Notes under the pieces: generated by a model
Told to the model about the DNA's origin: nothing
What the model saw: the letters and a program-made list of their open reading frames with translations, nothing else
Database searches by the model: none
Assembly (NCBI GenBank): GCA_026120035.1
Contig: JALRME010000011.1
Span: 744,001-808,000, forward strand
Direction of reading: 5' to 3'
Origin: Coleophoma eucalyptorum
Lineage: Eukaryota > Ascomycota > Leotiomycetes > Helotiales > Dermateaceae
Length of the DNA stretch: 64,000 bases
Position numbers and translations under genes: made by a program
Part shown: positions 25,439 to 37,304 of the stretch, in pieces
How positions within the stretch are numbered: position 1 is the stretch's first letter
Layout: the number at the start of each line of letters is the position of its first letter

Positions 25439-27089
25439 TTAACCGACAACTCCACTGAGCTTGAGCGACTTGATTTCCTCATCGCCTGTGTGTAATATCT
25501 CCTTCAGTATCATGTCGGTATGCTGTCCTAGGGTAGGGGGAGGTGATCTGATACCTGGCGTCGAATACGAGTATTTGACAGGCGTATTGATAAGTTTCAA
25601 ACGACCACATGCAGGATGCTCGACTTCTTTAATCATATCTCGCGCAAGAACTGCATTTTGTAAGCAAGGATAGACCATACTCCTATATATCGATACGTAC
25701 CATGTTCATGATTCACGGTATCCAAAAGGTCATTGACCTTGGCATACGGCAATCCTGTCCCTTCAAATATGTCAAGCCACTGTTGAGTCGTTTTCGTCAT
25801 GGTAATTTCTTCTATCCATGCTTCGAGTACGTCTCGATTTGCAACACGTCTATCATTAGTGACGAAACGCTCGTCAGAAGCCCATTCTGGCTTTTCTAAT
25901 CCAACACAGAGAAGACCAAAGAGCCGGTCATTGCCGCCACCGACGAGGAAGTCACCGTCAGATGTCTTGAAAGCACGGTACGGCACAACGGAAGCTTGTG
26001 AATAGTTAGCTACCTGTTATTGAAAAACAACAAAGCAATACCAACGGTGAGCAGTTCCCCAGCGACCAGAATCCCTTTCCCCAGAAACCAAGACTGATTC
26101 GGCCATATTTGATAAAGTCGCGACCTGGCAGTCACTCAATGCAATGTCCAAATGCTGACCTGCACCCGTCATCGCGCGGCCAAGGAGGGCTGCCATGATG
26201 CTATTCGCTGCATATAAACCGGTTGTCAGGTCAGTCACGGCACAACCAACCTTCACAGGTGGTCCATCACGAGTGCCCGTGATATGCATAAGGCCCATTT
26301 CTCTAGTGTCAAGGATGACTTTAGCATGTATTATAAATAAGACAAGTGAGGTTACCTTACGCTTCGACCATGACATCGTATCCTGCTCGATTACTATATG
26401 GACCTGTTTGACCATATCCTGTGATACTGGCATAGATCAACTTTGGATTTTCCTTGCTAAGGGCCGCATAATCAAGCCCGTATTTCTTGAGCGAATTAGG
26501 TAAGTAATTTTCAACCAAGACGTCCGCACTAGCTGTTAATTGGCGTATCAAGTCTACTCCTCGTTGGTCCTTGAATGAGATCCCGATTGATTTCTTATTT
26601 CTATTAACCTTGAAATGTTAGCTAAGCTCCACAAGGCTTGAGGGAGAAAGATAGTACTGATAGATAATAAGCACTTTCACCCCTTCCTCCTCGACCGTCC
26701 CGGAAGCTTGCATATGGTGGACCCCATGATCGAGTGTCATCACCACGAGTAGGATGCTCAACTTTGATAACTTCGGCTCTGTTCAATAGGTCAGTGGCTT
26801 AAAAGTTCTGACCAAGTAATTGAGCCTACCCAAGGTCACCTAATATCTGAGTGCAGTAAGGCTATTGATAATAACAACAGCGATAATTAGCCGAGCATCA
26901 TACTGTAGAAGAAGGTGTGAAAGGAAAACCCACTCCAGCTAGCACTCTGGTCAGGTCTATTATCCGCAATCCAGAGAGCGGTAGGCTCTTGGTGGCTGCT
27001 GGTGTTTGTGCTGCGGTGAGAAAGTTGCGTCTACACCTTGTAAGTGGCAGGTGGAGCTTGTGAGCCGATATGAAAAGAGCAGAGTTCAT
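25439..27089 (-). CDS. Class III (CaiB/BaiF) CoA-transferase, probably mitochondrial
   Basis: 439 aa in seven exons (27089-26934, 26861-26830, 26778-26658, 26608-26361, 26302-26046, 25994-25701, 25650-25439), introns 49-72 nt. Residues 1-40 are basic and hydroxylated without acidic residues and look like a mitochondrial presequence. The fold is marked by [54 protein letters not shown] and [15 protein letters not shown]. Asp181 in AGYDVMVEA aligns with the aspartate that forms the acyl-aspartyl intermediate in formyl-CoA transferase. It resembles SUGCT-type succinate/dicarboxylate CoA-transferases, so the likely reaction moves CoA from succinyl-CoA to a dicarboxylic acid. It forms the left edge of the catabolic cluster. 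Exon 2 is only 32 nt. Confidence 0.93.
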
Positions 27090-28225
27090 AATTCGAAACA
27101 AATCCTTTAGGAGTCAGAAAACGACAAGATAATAAAACTTCGATCCTTGCATATGGTGGAGAGGATCGGGTGTTCTAAGCATGCAGCCAAAGCAAGAGTC
27201 TTATCGGAAAATGAAGAGTTCTCATAGAGTTGTGTTTTCATTTGCCAATCAGCGTCGGGCCACAGATGTGACAGATATAGTAGTTGATCTGATGTGGCTG
27301 CTACAATACAACACAACGAAACACAACAGAGTTTGATAGCATAAGATGAAGATCCCACATGTCCCGCAGGAGGAGGAGTACGTGAGGTAGGTATGCAAGC
27401 CCCACATGCACAACGGGTTATGAACTGGTAATATGTACTTTATGAACTCTTCGTGTCCGGGATCTTTACGGATCCGCTACCCCGCATTAGCGACTCTAAT
27501 TTACTTTCCGGAAGTCGACTTTCTTCACGTATTCATATAATGCTGTATCTTCTTTTCTTTTTTTCATTCACGAGCAAATCTCGTGTTCCAATCTTCTTTT
27601 GTCACAACGTTACTTGGCCGTCCTCAGTTCCCAAACACCCCTTGCTAGAAGATCAACCCGAGCACTTCATTGAGCTGCTCACTGTTTGATGAACCCTTGC
27701 TTTGGAAAACCCTATATACGACGGCAGAAGACCTTGAATAATAAATTAATTAACCTCGTATTCTACGTAATGTTACGTTGACCGTATGCTCACATATCGA
27801 TCTTAGAAAAGTTGCGCCCTGAAATCCTCTACGATCGTCCTCAACTCAGAGCAGTTATGTGGGGCCAGTAAGCGGTCATACATAGGCGAAGATTGTCTTG
27901 CGGATGTCCTATCTTTAGGGAAACTGGACCAAGCCACAGAGTAAGGAGACATGTTTGGCCTAGTGAGATGTAATACGGGAATCATTTGTGGGAAGACTGC
28001 ATGAAAGGAAATACCATAATTTCAATAAGACGGCTATTGTCATTTTCGTTGAAGAGCTAGACTTTTAGGGATAATTGGAAATCCACCCAATCCCTATCAA
28101 TTCCAATAAAGCACAGAAGTACAACCAGAAGGACAGAAAAGATCAGATTTATTTGAGATTTAGAATTATACACACTAAACGCAGCCAGAAAGAGGTTGTG
28201 CCAATTTTTCAAAGTTGGGGGCCTA
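27090..28225. other. Intergenic region
   Basis: About 1.1 kb with the CoA-transferase promoter at the left and the 3' flank of the PLP-enzyme gene at the right. Short frames inside (for example near 27453-27689) start or end without splice signals and show no domain. Confidence 0.5.
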
Positions 28226-29467
28226 TTAAGCTGCGGGAATATCTAATTCAAGGCCCTTTTTTAAGACTCGCACAAACGATGCCACGTCTTCTGTAGAATT
28301 ATAGAATCCAAATGAAACTCTGACACCACATCTGTAATGCGACACAAGCACCCCTTCATCCTTGAAATGGCCCTGCCATCTCGGATCTATCAACTGCAAG
28401 ATATACAGATGAGGAGCTCGGCGTTCGGCTAGTGGAGACCCCACGATCTTAACGCCTAGCTTCTCCATCTCAAGACCAAGCACGCAACCCAAAGATCGCA
28501 AATGCTTTTCAATATTCGTCATTCCCACATCGGTTAAGAAAGTCAGGTAGTCATGAAGAGGATGGAGTGAGATGAGTGAGATATTTAAGTGCTCGTAGCG
28601 ACGAGCCGTTGAATGATATTGGACATCAACCGAAGCAAGAAGAGAAGCATCCAAATTCGAGATCGCACCAGCACCCACAATAGGTGGTGTTCTCTTCAAT
28701 GTAGTCAGAGTCTTGGGCTCAATGTACAAAACTCCAAGTCCAGTAGGGGCGGCAAGGCCCTTGTGACAGCCAAAGGCGGCGGCCGAGACTCCAAGATCGA
28801 GAAGATCAATAGGAGCAACACCAACGTGTTGTGTCATATCGACAAGTACATGAATATTACGAGCACGAAATACAGTGCAGATGTCCTTGACGTTGTTGAG
28901 CTGACCGGAATGAAACATGACGGAAGACAAGCCAATTGCACGCGTCTTTGAATCGACACTAGAAGCAAAGGTCGAGGCATCGGCGTAAGGTTCTTGCCCT
29001 TTGGTATCAACCATGCGGATCTCGAGACCTTGTTCTTGGAGAGCCAGCCAACCATAGGCATGGTTTGGGTGCTCAGTGTCCAAAATGACAACATTGTCCC
29101 CAGGCTCAAAGATGATAGAGCGCTGGAAGAGGTTCAGGCCCTCAGTTGTGTCTCTGGTGAAAATAAGGCTGTCCGAGGCGACATTGAGATATTTTCCTAA
29201 GAGAGCTCGTGTAGATTCACAAGTTTTCTGCCATCCGGGCTTGGGGTGAGATTCGAATTGGGCTTCGTCCAAAAACTTGTCGATGGCTTGCCGCACAATG
29301 CGATTCATCGGAGGTTGAAAAGAGGCATTCAAATATGTGATTCCTGGCTTTTGTACCACTGGGACAAGATCGCGGTAATGTGCGATGTCGTATTTATTTG
29401 ATGGTTGAAAGCTTTCGTTGGTGAATAAGAACCGTTTTGGCTCTGGCGTCTCGATTAAGCCGACCAT
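28226..29467 (-). CDS. Class V aminotransferase-like PLP enzyme (isopenicillin-N-epimerase/cysteine desulfurase-like)
   Basis: Intronless gene for 413 aa in the fold-type I PLP superfamily, class V. The cofactor site is visible: FTRDTTEGLN at 103-112 (phosphate/ring contacts), VLVDMTQHVG at 207-216 with Asp210 for the pyridine nitrogen, and Lys236 in FGCHKGLAAPTG as the Schiff-base lysine. The C-terminal RCGVRVSFGFYNSTEDV block is typical of the NifS/isopenicillin-N epimerase group. Reactions in this group include transamination, beta-elimination, desulfuration and epimerisation; sequence alone does not decide. It is transcribed divergently from the amino-acid permease over a 763-bp shared promoter, which suggests an amino-acid-like substrate. 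A TATATAAG on the minus strand lies about 130 bp upstream of the ATG. Confidence 0.9.
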   Translation of the reverse strand: MVGLIETPEPKRFLFTNESFQPSNKYDIAHYRDLVPVVQKPGITYLNASFQPPMNRIVRQAIDKFLDEAQFESHPKPGWQKTCESTRALLGKYLNVASDSLIFTRDTTEGLNLFQRSIIFEPGDNVVILDTEHPNHAYGWLALQEQGLEIRMVDTKGQEPYADASTFASSVDSKTRAIGLSSVMFHSGQLNNVKDICTVFRARNIHVLVDMTQHVGVAPIDLLDLGVSAAAFGCHKGLAAPTGLGVLYIEPKTLTTLKRTPPIVGAGAISNLDASLLASVDVQYHSTARRYEHLNISLISLHPLHDYLTFLTDVGMTNIEKHLRSLGCVLGLEMEKLGVKIVGSPLAERRAPHLYILQLIDPRWQGHFKDEGVLVSHYRCGVRVSFGFYNSTEDVASFVRVLKKGLELDIPAA

Positions 29468-30230
29468 GTTGAAACTGGGAGATTTCTCCTGATATTATGT
29501 GGAATCTATTAGAGAGATTTCAGATATGATAGCAGCGGAGAGACTGAAGAATATACCAAGTTGAATATATCATGATATGTGTGGTCTCCTACACTTATAT
29601 ACCGAGGACATTCTTTCTAGCCAAAGTGGTAGGGTGAGCAGTGTATGCAAAGGCCCACTATAGAGATGGTTGGTTGAAGGAATGGGATGCGCTTAGAACG
29701 GAGTCCAAACTCCTTGATAATTCACATATCGTGAATTGAATTCTATTGTAAACAGGTATTAATCAAAGTAGTTTAGCATGTTCAATAAAGGGTTCTGTGG
29801 AATGATTGCCGCGCCTATACCAAGGATTAAGCGACCATCACGTATCCTAGTGTAGCACCTAAACGGACTTCAAAGTCCGTCGCACCAATCAAAACACTCT
29901 GACCTCCACCGGCCTTGAGGGTCCGTTTAAGCCCACTTCTGAATAACCTGATGACACTGTATAGAGAGCCCTATCTTGCTTGTTATTGTCTTCCTATCTG
30001 TTCCTCAGCGACGATTTCTATCCTTATCGAAGGTGGAGACAAAGGCAGATTACGTCTCGTACCCAAAGGCCTCAGATAAGGGTGGCCTGTGGTGGCTATA
30101 AGTCTTGTAAGCAGAGGAGATATAGAAACACTATGGTGAGCTACTAGAACTATAAAAATTCAAGACTATAGCAGATTACTGCTTTTTGCTGTTACATTCA
30201 CAACTTGAACGAAAAATTTCGAGATCTGCC
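29468..30230. promoter_or_regulatory. Divergent promoter between PLP enzyme and amino-acid permease
   Basis: This 763-bp region serves both genes. TATA-like sequences sit at about 29594-29602 (minus, for the PLP enzyme) and 30149-30157 (CTATAAAAAT, plus, for the permease). Between them lie an 18-bp perfect palindrome (29863-29880) and a weaker related inverted repeat (29700-29713). Confidence 0.7.
29863..29880. promoter_or_regulatory. 18-bp palindrome with CGG-N10-CCG core, candidate Zn2Cys6 site
   Basis: ACGGACTT-CA-AAGTCCGT is a perfect inverted repeat. Its core is CGG, ten bases, CCG, the inverted-triplet arrangement bound by Zn(II)2Cys6 dimers (the Put3 spacing). A cluster-encoded Zn2Cys6 regulator lies about 3 kb away. 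A related GGAGT-CCAA-ACTCC repeat is at 29700-29713, and a TAAACGGAC/GTCCGTTTA pair (29860-29868 and 29921-29929) flanks the region, so a small foldback transposon relic is an alternative reading. Confidence 0.5.
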
Positions 30231-32202
30231 ATGTCTATATCATCTACTACTTACGTAGCGCCAAAAAAATCCTCCCCTATGCATACTGCAGGGCGTCGCC
30301 TATCTTCCACATCAAATAGCAGTCAAATCAATGGCGAGGTTGAAGATAGCTTTTCTAACAACTTAAGACGAGAGTTCCGTCCCCACCATGTCGCCATGCT
30401 CTCAATTGCTGGTGCAATTGGCACTGGTCTTATCATTGGCTCAGGTACAGCGCTAGCCAGAGGGGGTCCAGCGAGCCTGTTACTGGCTTATTCGGTCATT
30501 GGAGTCGTCATTTACTTTGTTATGACATCCCTTGGAGAGATGGCTGCTTTCTTGCCCATGGACCAAGGTTTCAATGGGTATGCTACTCGATATGTTGATC
30601 CCGCACTTGGGTAAGTATTGCAATTATACGAGTGGCATAAATTCTATGTTAATATTTATAGCTTTGCCACGGGCTGGAATTATTTCTTCAAGTATGCTAT
30701 GGTGCTTCCAAACAACCTTACAGCTGCTGGCTTAATTATCCAATATTGGAGGCCAGATCTGAATGTTGCGATCTGGGTCACAGTGTTTGCCGTAGTAATC
30801 ATAACAATCAATGTAAGCAGTTTTTACACTTTATTCTTACCAACCTAGATAAATCGAGTCATTCTTACATAACTTTAGGTTCTGCATGTTTCTTCATTTG
30901 GGGAATCGGAATTCATTCTCGCAACTGTAAAGGCCCTGGTACTGCTTGTGGTCATTCTTGCGTGCTTCATTATTTCAGCCGGAGGGTCACCGTCAGGTCA
31001 AGTTATCGGATTTAAATACTGGCATGAACCAGGCGCTTTTGCCACATACCTATTACCAGGGTCGACTGGACGATTCCTAGGCTTCTGGGCTTGTCTGGTT
31101 CAAGCATGCTTCGCGTACACTGGAACAGAAGTCGTTGGAGCGGCATATGGAGAGACCCCGAACTCCAGACGTAATATCCCGAGATCCGTGGGTCAGACTC
31201 TTTGGCGGATTTGTATCTTCTATATTCTTGGTGTTTGGGCTTTAGGAATGGCTGTACCCTACAACAATGAGCGTCTTGTCGGAGCTACGAAAGCCAAGAT
31301 CAGCGCTGGTAAGTTTGCGGCGTCCTATTCTTCAAAGGTTACATTAATGACCTAATTCTGCTATATAGCTGCTTCGCCTTTTGTTATTGCCATAAAGTTG
31401 GCTGGCATCAAATATCTTCCTGATATTATCAATGCATGTCTACTGGTATTCGTTATCAGCTCTGCAAATACTGGTGCGTATTTATAGAAGACGTGGTTGG
31501 GAACTATGCTAATGAGACCAGACGTGTATGTTGCATCAAGGACTCTGCATTCCCTTGCTAAAGATGGCCAAGCGCCTAAATTATTTCTCAAAACCAATGC
31601 TCGAGGAGTTCCGCTTTACGCTGTGGGCGTTTCATCCCTTTTTGCGCTTCTAGCTTATATGAATGTCAACACAGCAGCATCGACAGTGTTTGGGTATTTT
31701 GTCAGTCTTGTTACAGTATTTGGTACAATTAACTGGATCAACATCTTATGTTCATATATTGGATTTCGAAAAGGCCTCAAAGCGCAAGGCATTCCGTTGT
31801 CAGACCTTCCTTACCAAGGACCTTTTCAGCCATATGGAGCATACATCTCCTTGGCACTTACAATCTTAATCACTTTTTTCAATGGTCGGTTTTGTACCTG
31901 TATTTCTGCACACACATATCGTATTCTAATAGGTTTTGGCTCTTCTAGGATACAACGCATTTATTCCTCAATTCACCGTTTCTACCTTTTTCACATCCTA
32001 TATCGGCATCATAGTTTACATTTTCCTCCTCTTTGGTTGGAAAATTATGCATCGAACCAAACGTGTCAAGCCTCTTGAGATGGATTTACACACAGATAGA
32101 CGCAGATATGAGGAGGAAGAGGTAATGGCAAATACAGTAAGGGAAGCCAAGGGAAAATTACCATTCTGGAAAGCTCCTTTCGCAAAAGTTTTCTCAGGCT
32201 GA
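30231..32202 (+). CDS. Amino-acid permease (APC superfamily, fungal YAT type)
   Basis: 560 aa in six exons (30231-30610, 30662-30812, 30879-31308, 31369-31473, 31522-31884, 31949-32202), introns 48-66 nt. A hydrophilic N-tail of about 58 residues is followed by the first membrane block HHVAMLSIAGAIGTGLIIGS, the amino-acid permease signature. Later blocks include GEMAAFLPM, FACxGTE-like FAYTGTEVVGAAYGE, and SANTDVYVASRTLHSLAKDG, all continuous only when the introns are removed. The Ser-rich, Lys-containing tail fits ubiquitin-regulated fungal permeases of the plasma membrane. Transport of an amino acid or amino-acid-like aromatic is expected by proton symport. It is paired divergently with the PLP enzyme. 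Confidence 0.95.
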
Positions 32203-32444
32203 AGTGGAAGCGAAGTCAAGTTTTAGTGTATTGGAAAGCAGGATATTAATATTTTACATGTTTGTTTATTTCAACTTATTTACAGCTTAATGGTGACCAT
32301 GCCTTGGTATACAATGAATCAGTGTTATACCGCCCTGCCTTGTCACACCGCAAAGCTCGACACCATAAAAACTAAACGTATGAAACATTAGAAGTTTAAA
32401 AGTAGTAAGCACCTAGAATATGCATGAAACAAATGATTATTGCC

Positions 32445-34786
32445 TTAGTTATCTAATGGCATCCAAATACCACCGAAGAGGTCTCCATATGTATCTGTGA
32501 ACATAGCATCTTCCGTTACACTCTGACTGTTCCAAGCATCCATAAACCAAGAACTCTCATCCATAGTCTGAGAAGACATGTCGATAGCTGTTAAATCCAG
32601 AGCTTGCCTGCTTGTGCTCGAGTTTCCAGAAGGTAAGATTGTCGAATAGGCATGAGATGATGGCATTTGTAAGATATGACTTGATACTGTCAGCTCAGTG
32701 GCGTCATTATCTGTGCCCTGCACATGGGTAGCACCGTAGCACTTTCGAAGGCTATTTTGAACTCTGATCTTTGCTTCGGCGGCAATCTTGTATGTCAACG
32801 AACATTCCTCTAGCACTTTGACTACAAATGACAGACGAGGATCTGCCACAGCATCTGTGGTTGATTCAGGCCTCAAGAGCAGGATCGCACTTCCTGCCAT
32901 AACTGCTGCATAGACAAAAATGATAGAGGAACTGCGCAAGTTGCCCTGAGCACGAAGTTGTCGCAAAAGATTAATAATACTGTCGGCTGAAAACTCGCTG
33001 ACACTTCTAGATTGTAGCACTGGTGGAAATCCCGGCGAAGGGCGAATGAAGTGGCGATTGAGACTAATGAGTATGCTATGATAAAGGACACTGCGAGTTC
33101 GCAAAGTCAGTAGGAGCAGATTATGGGTGATTTTAAAAGAAGTCTTACTGAACCATTGCTATGTGAGCTTGTACTGAGCTCAGAGAGGAGGTAAGCAATA
33201 GCTCTGCTGGCAATGCCGAATACCAGCGACTTAAAGATGTATTTAGAGAACTTAATCTATTGGACCGTAGACTCTTTCGGGTACTAAGATCTCCTGATGA
33301 TTTTGGAGAGAAAAATTGTGACAATACGTCCTGAGTCATTTTGCTTAAGTCAATCATGCACCGGAATGTGGCAACCATTCTGAGTTTGGCTGCTGATTTG
33401 AGCTGCTGGTTGAGGCCAAACCACGTATGCGTCTCTGGAAAATCGCTAAAAATAATTAATGACATTAATCTAGATTGGCAACAGTGGCACCCTTACGGAA
33501 GAGGTTCAGTCGGGTTAACATTGGCATCTTCCTCATGAAGAAATATAGGACGACCAAGATACAAGCTGATGAGTCTGGTCAGATGTTAACAACCACTGTA
33601 AGGCACCAAGGAATAAGATGGTAAAGTACTTGTCTGCCACATAGCAACCCCAGTATATCCTTCTTCTGATTTCTCTATCTTCTTTTGTATCGCATGTCTC
33701 GTCTTTTCCTAACCAAAGTTTTGGATCTTGCTGAAAGCCTAGTTCCTGGCCAATACGAAACGCCATTCCTACTCCATGTTAGCTACTGTACTACAATTTG
33801 AGGAACTTCTAACCAGAAAGCGACCATCCCTTTGAATGGTTACCATTTCCAATCTCATAGAAGGCCAGACAGAGAAGTGCTTGTATGGTTGTAATATGTG
33901 GGTTTTCAAGCTCGTCGACAATAATCATACTTTGAGCCCTCGTGCTAAGTTCGCTACATTTATTTCTCATACTCTGCTCTGGAGAAATAGCAGCCCCCAA
34001 GACACATATTGCATATAGCAGCGGATATGACCAGTACTTTCCAACACTCTGGTCGTCAAAGTAATCCTTTAAGAAAGCTTCACGATAAACAAACATAAAT
34101 TGAGGATACTGGCTTGTGAAGAACAATGAGAGTGCTTCGTTAATAAATCCATCCTCAAGTTCCAGCCCAGGAAACTGATTTCCGGAATGTGGTTTACTAT
34201 GCCTTGCACGAGGAGGTGCATTGCGGGGTAGTGACTGTCCCTGTGGATACATTTCTTCTTGGTACATGCTTGTTGGTCCATGGTAAAGTAAAGACCCTGC
34301 AAAGTATTAGTAGTGAAGGTGACTGCAGAGCAGATCTGCCATAGTATACCATGAGAACTAGTCTGTAATGACATCGTTCTTTCCTTCTCTATAGGAGGTG
34401 CTTCCTCGATTACTCGATTGCTGTCATCGGCAGGAGACACTTTTGGTAAGTGGTCTTGAAATTGTACATCCTTTAACATGTTATCTCTGTCTTGATTCGA
34501 AGCGCCCTTGAGAGCCTCAACGTAAGACTCAAACCAGGCAACCCGATTTTCGAGAGCTAGAACATATTGACTTGAGGCTGGTCGACGCTTGACATCATGA
34601 TCTCGAAACTTGCATTCTTGGCCTGCTTGGGTACAGTTACTGCAGGGAGTCTGTCGTGTACATTTAATCTAGAAATATTGTCAATTATATCTAAGAATCC
34701 CAGAGAGAAGTTAAATCATTAACCTTGCGCAGCTGGCATCTTAGACAACTAAAGCCAGCGTCGACATCAACATCAGCGTGTTCCAT
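32445..34786 (-). CDS. Zn(II)2Cys6 transcription factor with fungal-specific regulatory domain
   Basis: 674 aa in seven exons (34786-34724, 34668-34350, 34296-33814, 33768-33630, 33574-33497, 33445-33149, 33090-32445), introns 45-58 nt. The binuclear zinc cluster is Cys14, 17, 24, 30, 33 and 40 (C-x2-C-x6-C-x5-C-x2-C-x6-C), split by intron 1 between the third-cysteine lead KIK and the upstream half. A short linker is followed by the fungal_trans middle domain, marked by RRRIYWGCYVADKLISLYLG and EPLPDFPETHTWFG. The acidic C-tail may activate. It shares a 506-bp divergent promoter with the SCOT-type gene and sits mid-cluster, so a pathway-specific activator role is the natural inference. Such proteins usually bind CGG triplets. 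Confidence 0.93.
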
Positions 34787-35292
34787 TCTTTTGAGGCTCC
34801 GAAGACATGTTCAGCTTACGAAATGCGTTTCAAAGACCCCCCGACCCCAGATGGTATGGCACTAGATGCACCACAAGTTTTGGGCATCTTCAAATGAATG
34901 TATTGAAGTGCTAAAAGGGAAATAAGATCTATATACAGAGCAGAAAGAGAGTTGACAATCTCGTGATAAGCTATCATGAACATTCCCAAGGTGGGGGCTG
35001 CATTAGTCATCATATGCTCTTTGCGACAGCAATACTTGTCTACCCGCTGCTATATTCAAAAAGATACCACTATGCGCCTCCATCGCTTTGAGGCTATTGA
35101 GATACGTTATTAAACCAGGGCTTATTTGTGAGTACTCATCACATGATAGATATGCTACCATTGCCTATGCGGGGCTCATGTGGGGTCTCCAAAATACCAT
35201 ATTGTGAATTTAATGAGCAATTTGACAATTGATAGTAGAAGAGTTTTGGAATAAACATAACTCCTGAAATAGCCTCAATTATAATTGTCAAA
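34787..35292. promoter_or_regulatory. Divergent promoter between Zn2Cys6 regulator and SCOT-type gene
   Basis: 506 bp separate the two start codons. I see no CGG/CCG inverted pair of ordinary spacing here, unlike the other two divergent promoters. The small frame at 34816-35013 (-) has no support. Confidence 0.6.
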
Positions 35293-37079
35293 ATGAAGCT
35301 GCCGTCAATCACACGGATATCGAGCTCTCGCCATGTTGGTATACCTCGATCTTTCTCCACAACAGCTAGACGACAAGCGATCAACAAAATCGTCTCATCT
35401 GCTCAAGAAGCAATCAAGGAGATGGAAAGTAGCACTACACTTCTAGTTGGTGGATTTGGATTCTCTGGAGTTCCAGACACATTGATAAATGCATTACGAG
35501 ACCGAAAAGACCTGAAAGACTTCACGGTCGTGTCGAATAATGCAGGCATGCCTGGAGTTGGACTAGGCCAATTACTTGAGAGCAAGCAGATCAGTAAAAT
35601 GATTGCATCGTATGTAGGCGAGAACAAGACATTCGAGCGCATGTATATCTCTGGCGAGTTGTGTCTGGAATTGACTCCCCAAGGGACTATGGCAGAAAAA
35701 TGTGCTGCGGGAGCTGCCGGTGTTCCAGCCTTTTACACACCTGCGGCATATGGAACCATCGGTATGTGTTATTATCTTGTTACCTAGGACAGGACATAGA
35801 TTTAATAAGGTCTTAAGTACAAACTGGAGACCTCCCACTTAAACACAACTCGGACGGAAGCGTAGCAATAATGTCAAAGCCCAAGGAAACACGCATCTTC
35901 AACAACAAAGAATACGTAATGGAAGAATCTATTATGGGCGACTATGCATTTGTACGGGCACACAAAGCAGATCGCCTAGGAAATTGTCAGTTCAGAAAAG
36001 CGCAGAATAATTTCAACGAAGCGATGGGTAAAAATGCTGCTTTTACCATCGTAGAAGCTGATCAGATCGTTGAGGTTGGTGAGATCGCGCCAGAAGATAC
36101 TCATATCCCTGGCATCTACGTGAAGAAGGTTATTCAAGCGACAGAGAAGAAGGGGATTGAGAAGTTGACACTCGACAAGGAAGCAAATGAAGGTAATCAA
36201 ATGCCTTCCATATCTCCTAAAGTGATCTTTGTTGATATTCTCTTAGAAATGATAACTAGTGAATCGGATAAGCGACGTCTTCGGATCATCAAACGTGCAG
36301 CAAAAGAGCTCAAGGATGGAATGTATGTTAATCTCGGAATTGGGATTCCTCTCGCGACACCAGCATATCTCGAGCATGGAGTCGAAGTTATACTACAATC
36401 CGAGAACGGCATCTTGGGCATGGGAAGGTATCCCAAACCTGGTGAGGAAGATCCGGACTTGATTAACCCAGGAAAGGAAACTGTGACTCTGAACAGAGGC
36501 GCTTCAGTATTTGGCAGTCATGAGAGTTTCGGCATGACCAGAAGCGGGAGAATAAATCTCACGATGCTTGGTGCCTTGCAGGTTAGCAAATATGGAGGTA
36601 CACTGTCTGACTCTAGAGACCAGATCTTCACAACCTACTGACGAATTGTTTTCGTAGATTTGGCAAACTTTATGCTTCCAGGCAAAGTAAAGGGCATAGG
36701 TGGTGCCATGGACTTAGTTGCTAATCCAACAAAGACGAAAGTTGTAATTACAATGGTATATATGGTATACCTCAACTCTTTCCAGAAGCTAACAAGACTG
36801 AAGGAACATGTTGACAAAAAAGGCAACCCCAAAATCTTGGAGGGTAATCATCCCTCAATTTTTCTTCGTCAGCGATTAACTTTCATAATAGATTGCACAT
36901 TCCCATTGACTGGTAGAGAATGTGTTTCGACCATTATCACTGATCTCGCAGTATTTGATGTTGATTTCGTCGAGGGGTTGACCTTGGTGGAGATCGCTGA
37001 GGACACGACTGTGGAGATTGTGGAAAGGAATACCAAAGCACCGTTCAAGATTTCAGAAAACCTCAAAAAATTTAGTTAG
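35293..37079 (+). CDS. Succinyl-CoA:3-oxoacid CoA-transferase (SCOT-type), mitochondrial
   Basis: 506 aa in six exons (35293-35761, 35818-36192, 36247-36597, 36658-36755, 36804-36843, 36892-37079). Both halves of a class I CoA-transferase are fused, as in eukaryotic SCOT. The alpha part has [12 protein letters not shown] and SNNAG; the beta part has [13 protein letters not shown]. Glu334 in [10 protein letters not shown] is the thioester-forming glutamate. The N-terminus (Ser/Arg-rich, RSFSTTARR) looks like a mitochondrial presequence. Length matches the family (about 510-520 aa). It moves CoA from succinyl-CoA to a 3-oxoacid, either acetoacetate or 3-oxoadipate; next to a thiolase and a maleylacetate reductase-like gene, 3-oxoadipate is the better guess. 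Two introns (54 and 48 nt) are multiples of three without stops, so their removal rests on family alignment. Confidence 0.94.
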
Positions 37080-37304
37080 ACTACACAAGTCTTTAATTAG
37101 AGTTCAGAGGATAAGAGAAAGTTTTACGAATTTGCTTCTTAATAAAGGATTACTCGATACTCAAAGCTCAACCATTTCAGAACCAAGAGCATTTTTCTAA
37201 GACTAGCCAATTGGCCCAAAAATTCTTCCAATCTCTCCATACTCACTTTTAGTGATCAATAGAGGTTGTGGGCAATTTTCTCGACTGTTGAGATTCTTAG
37301 TATG

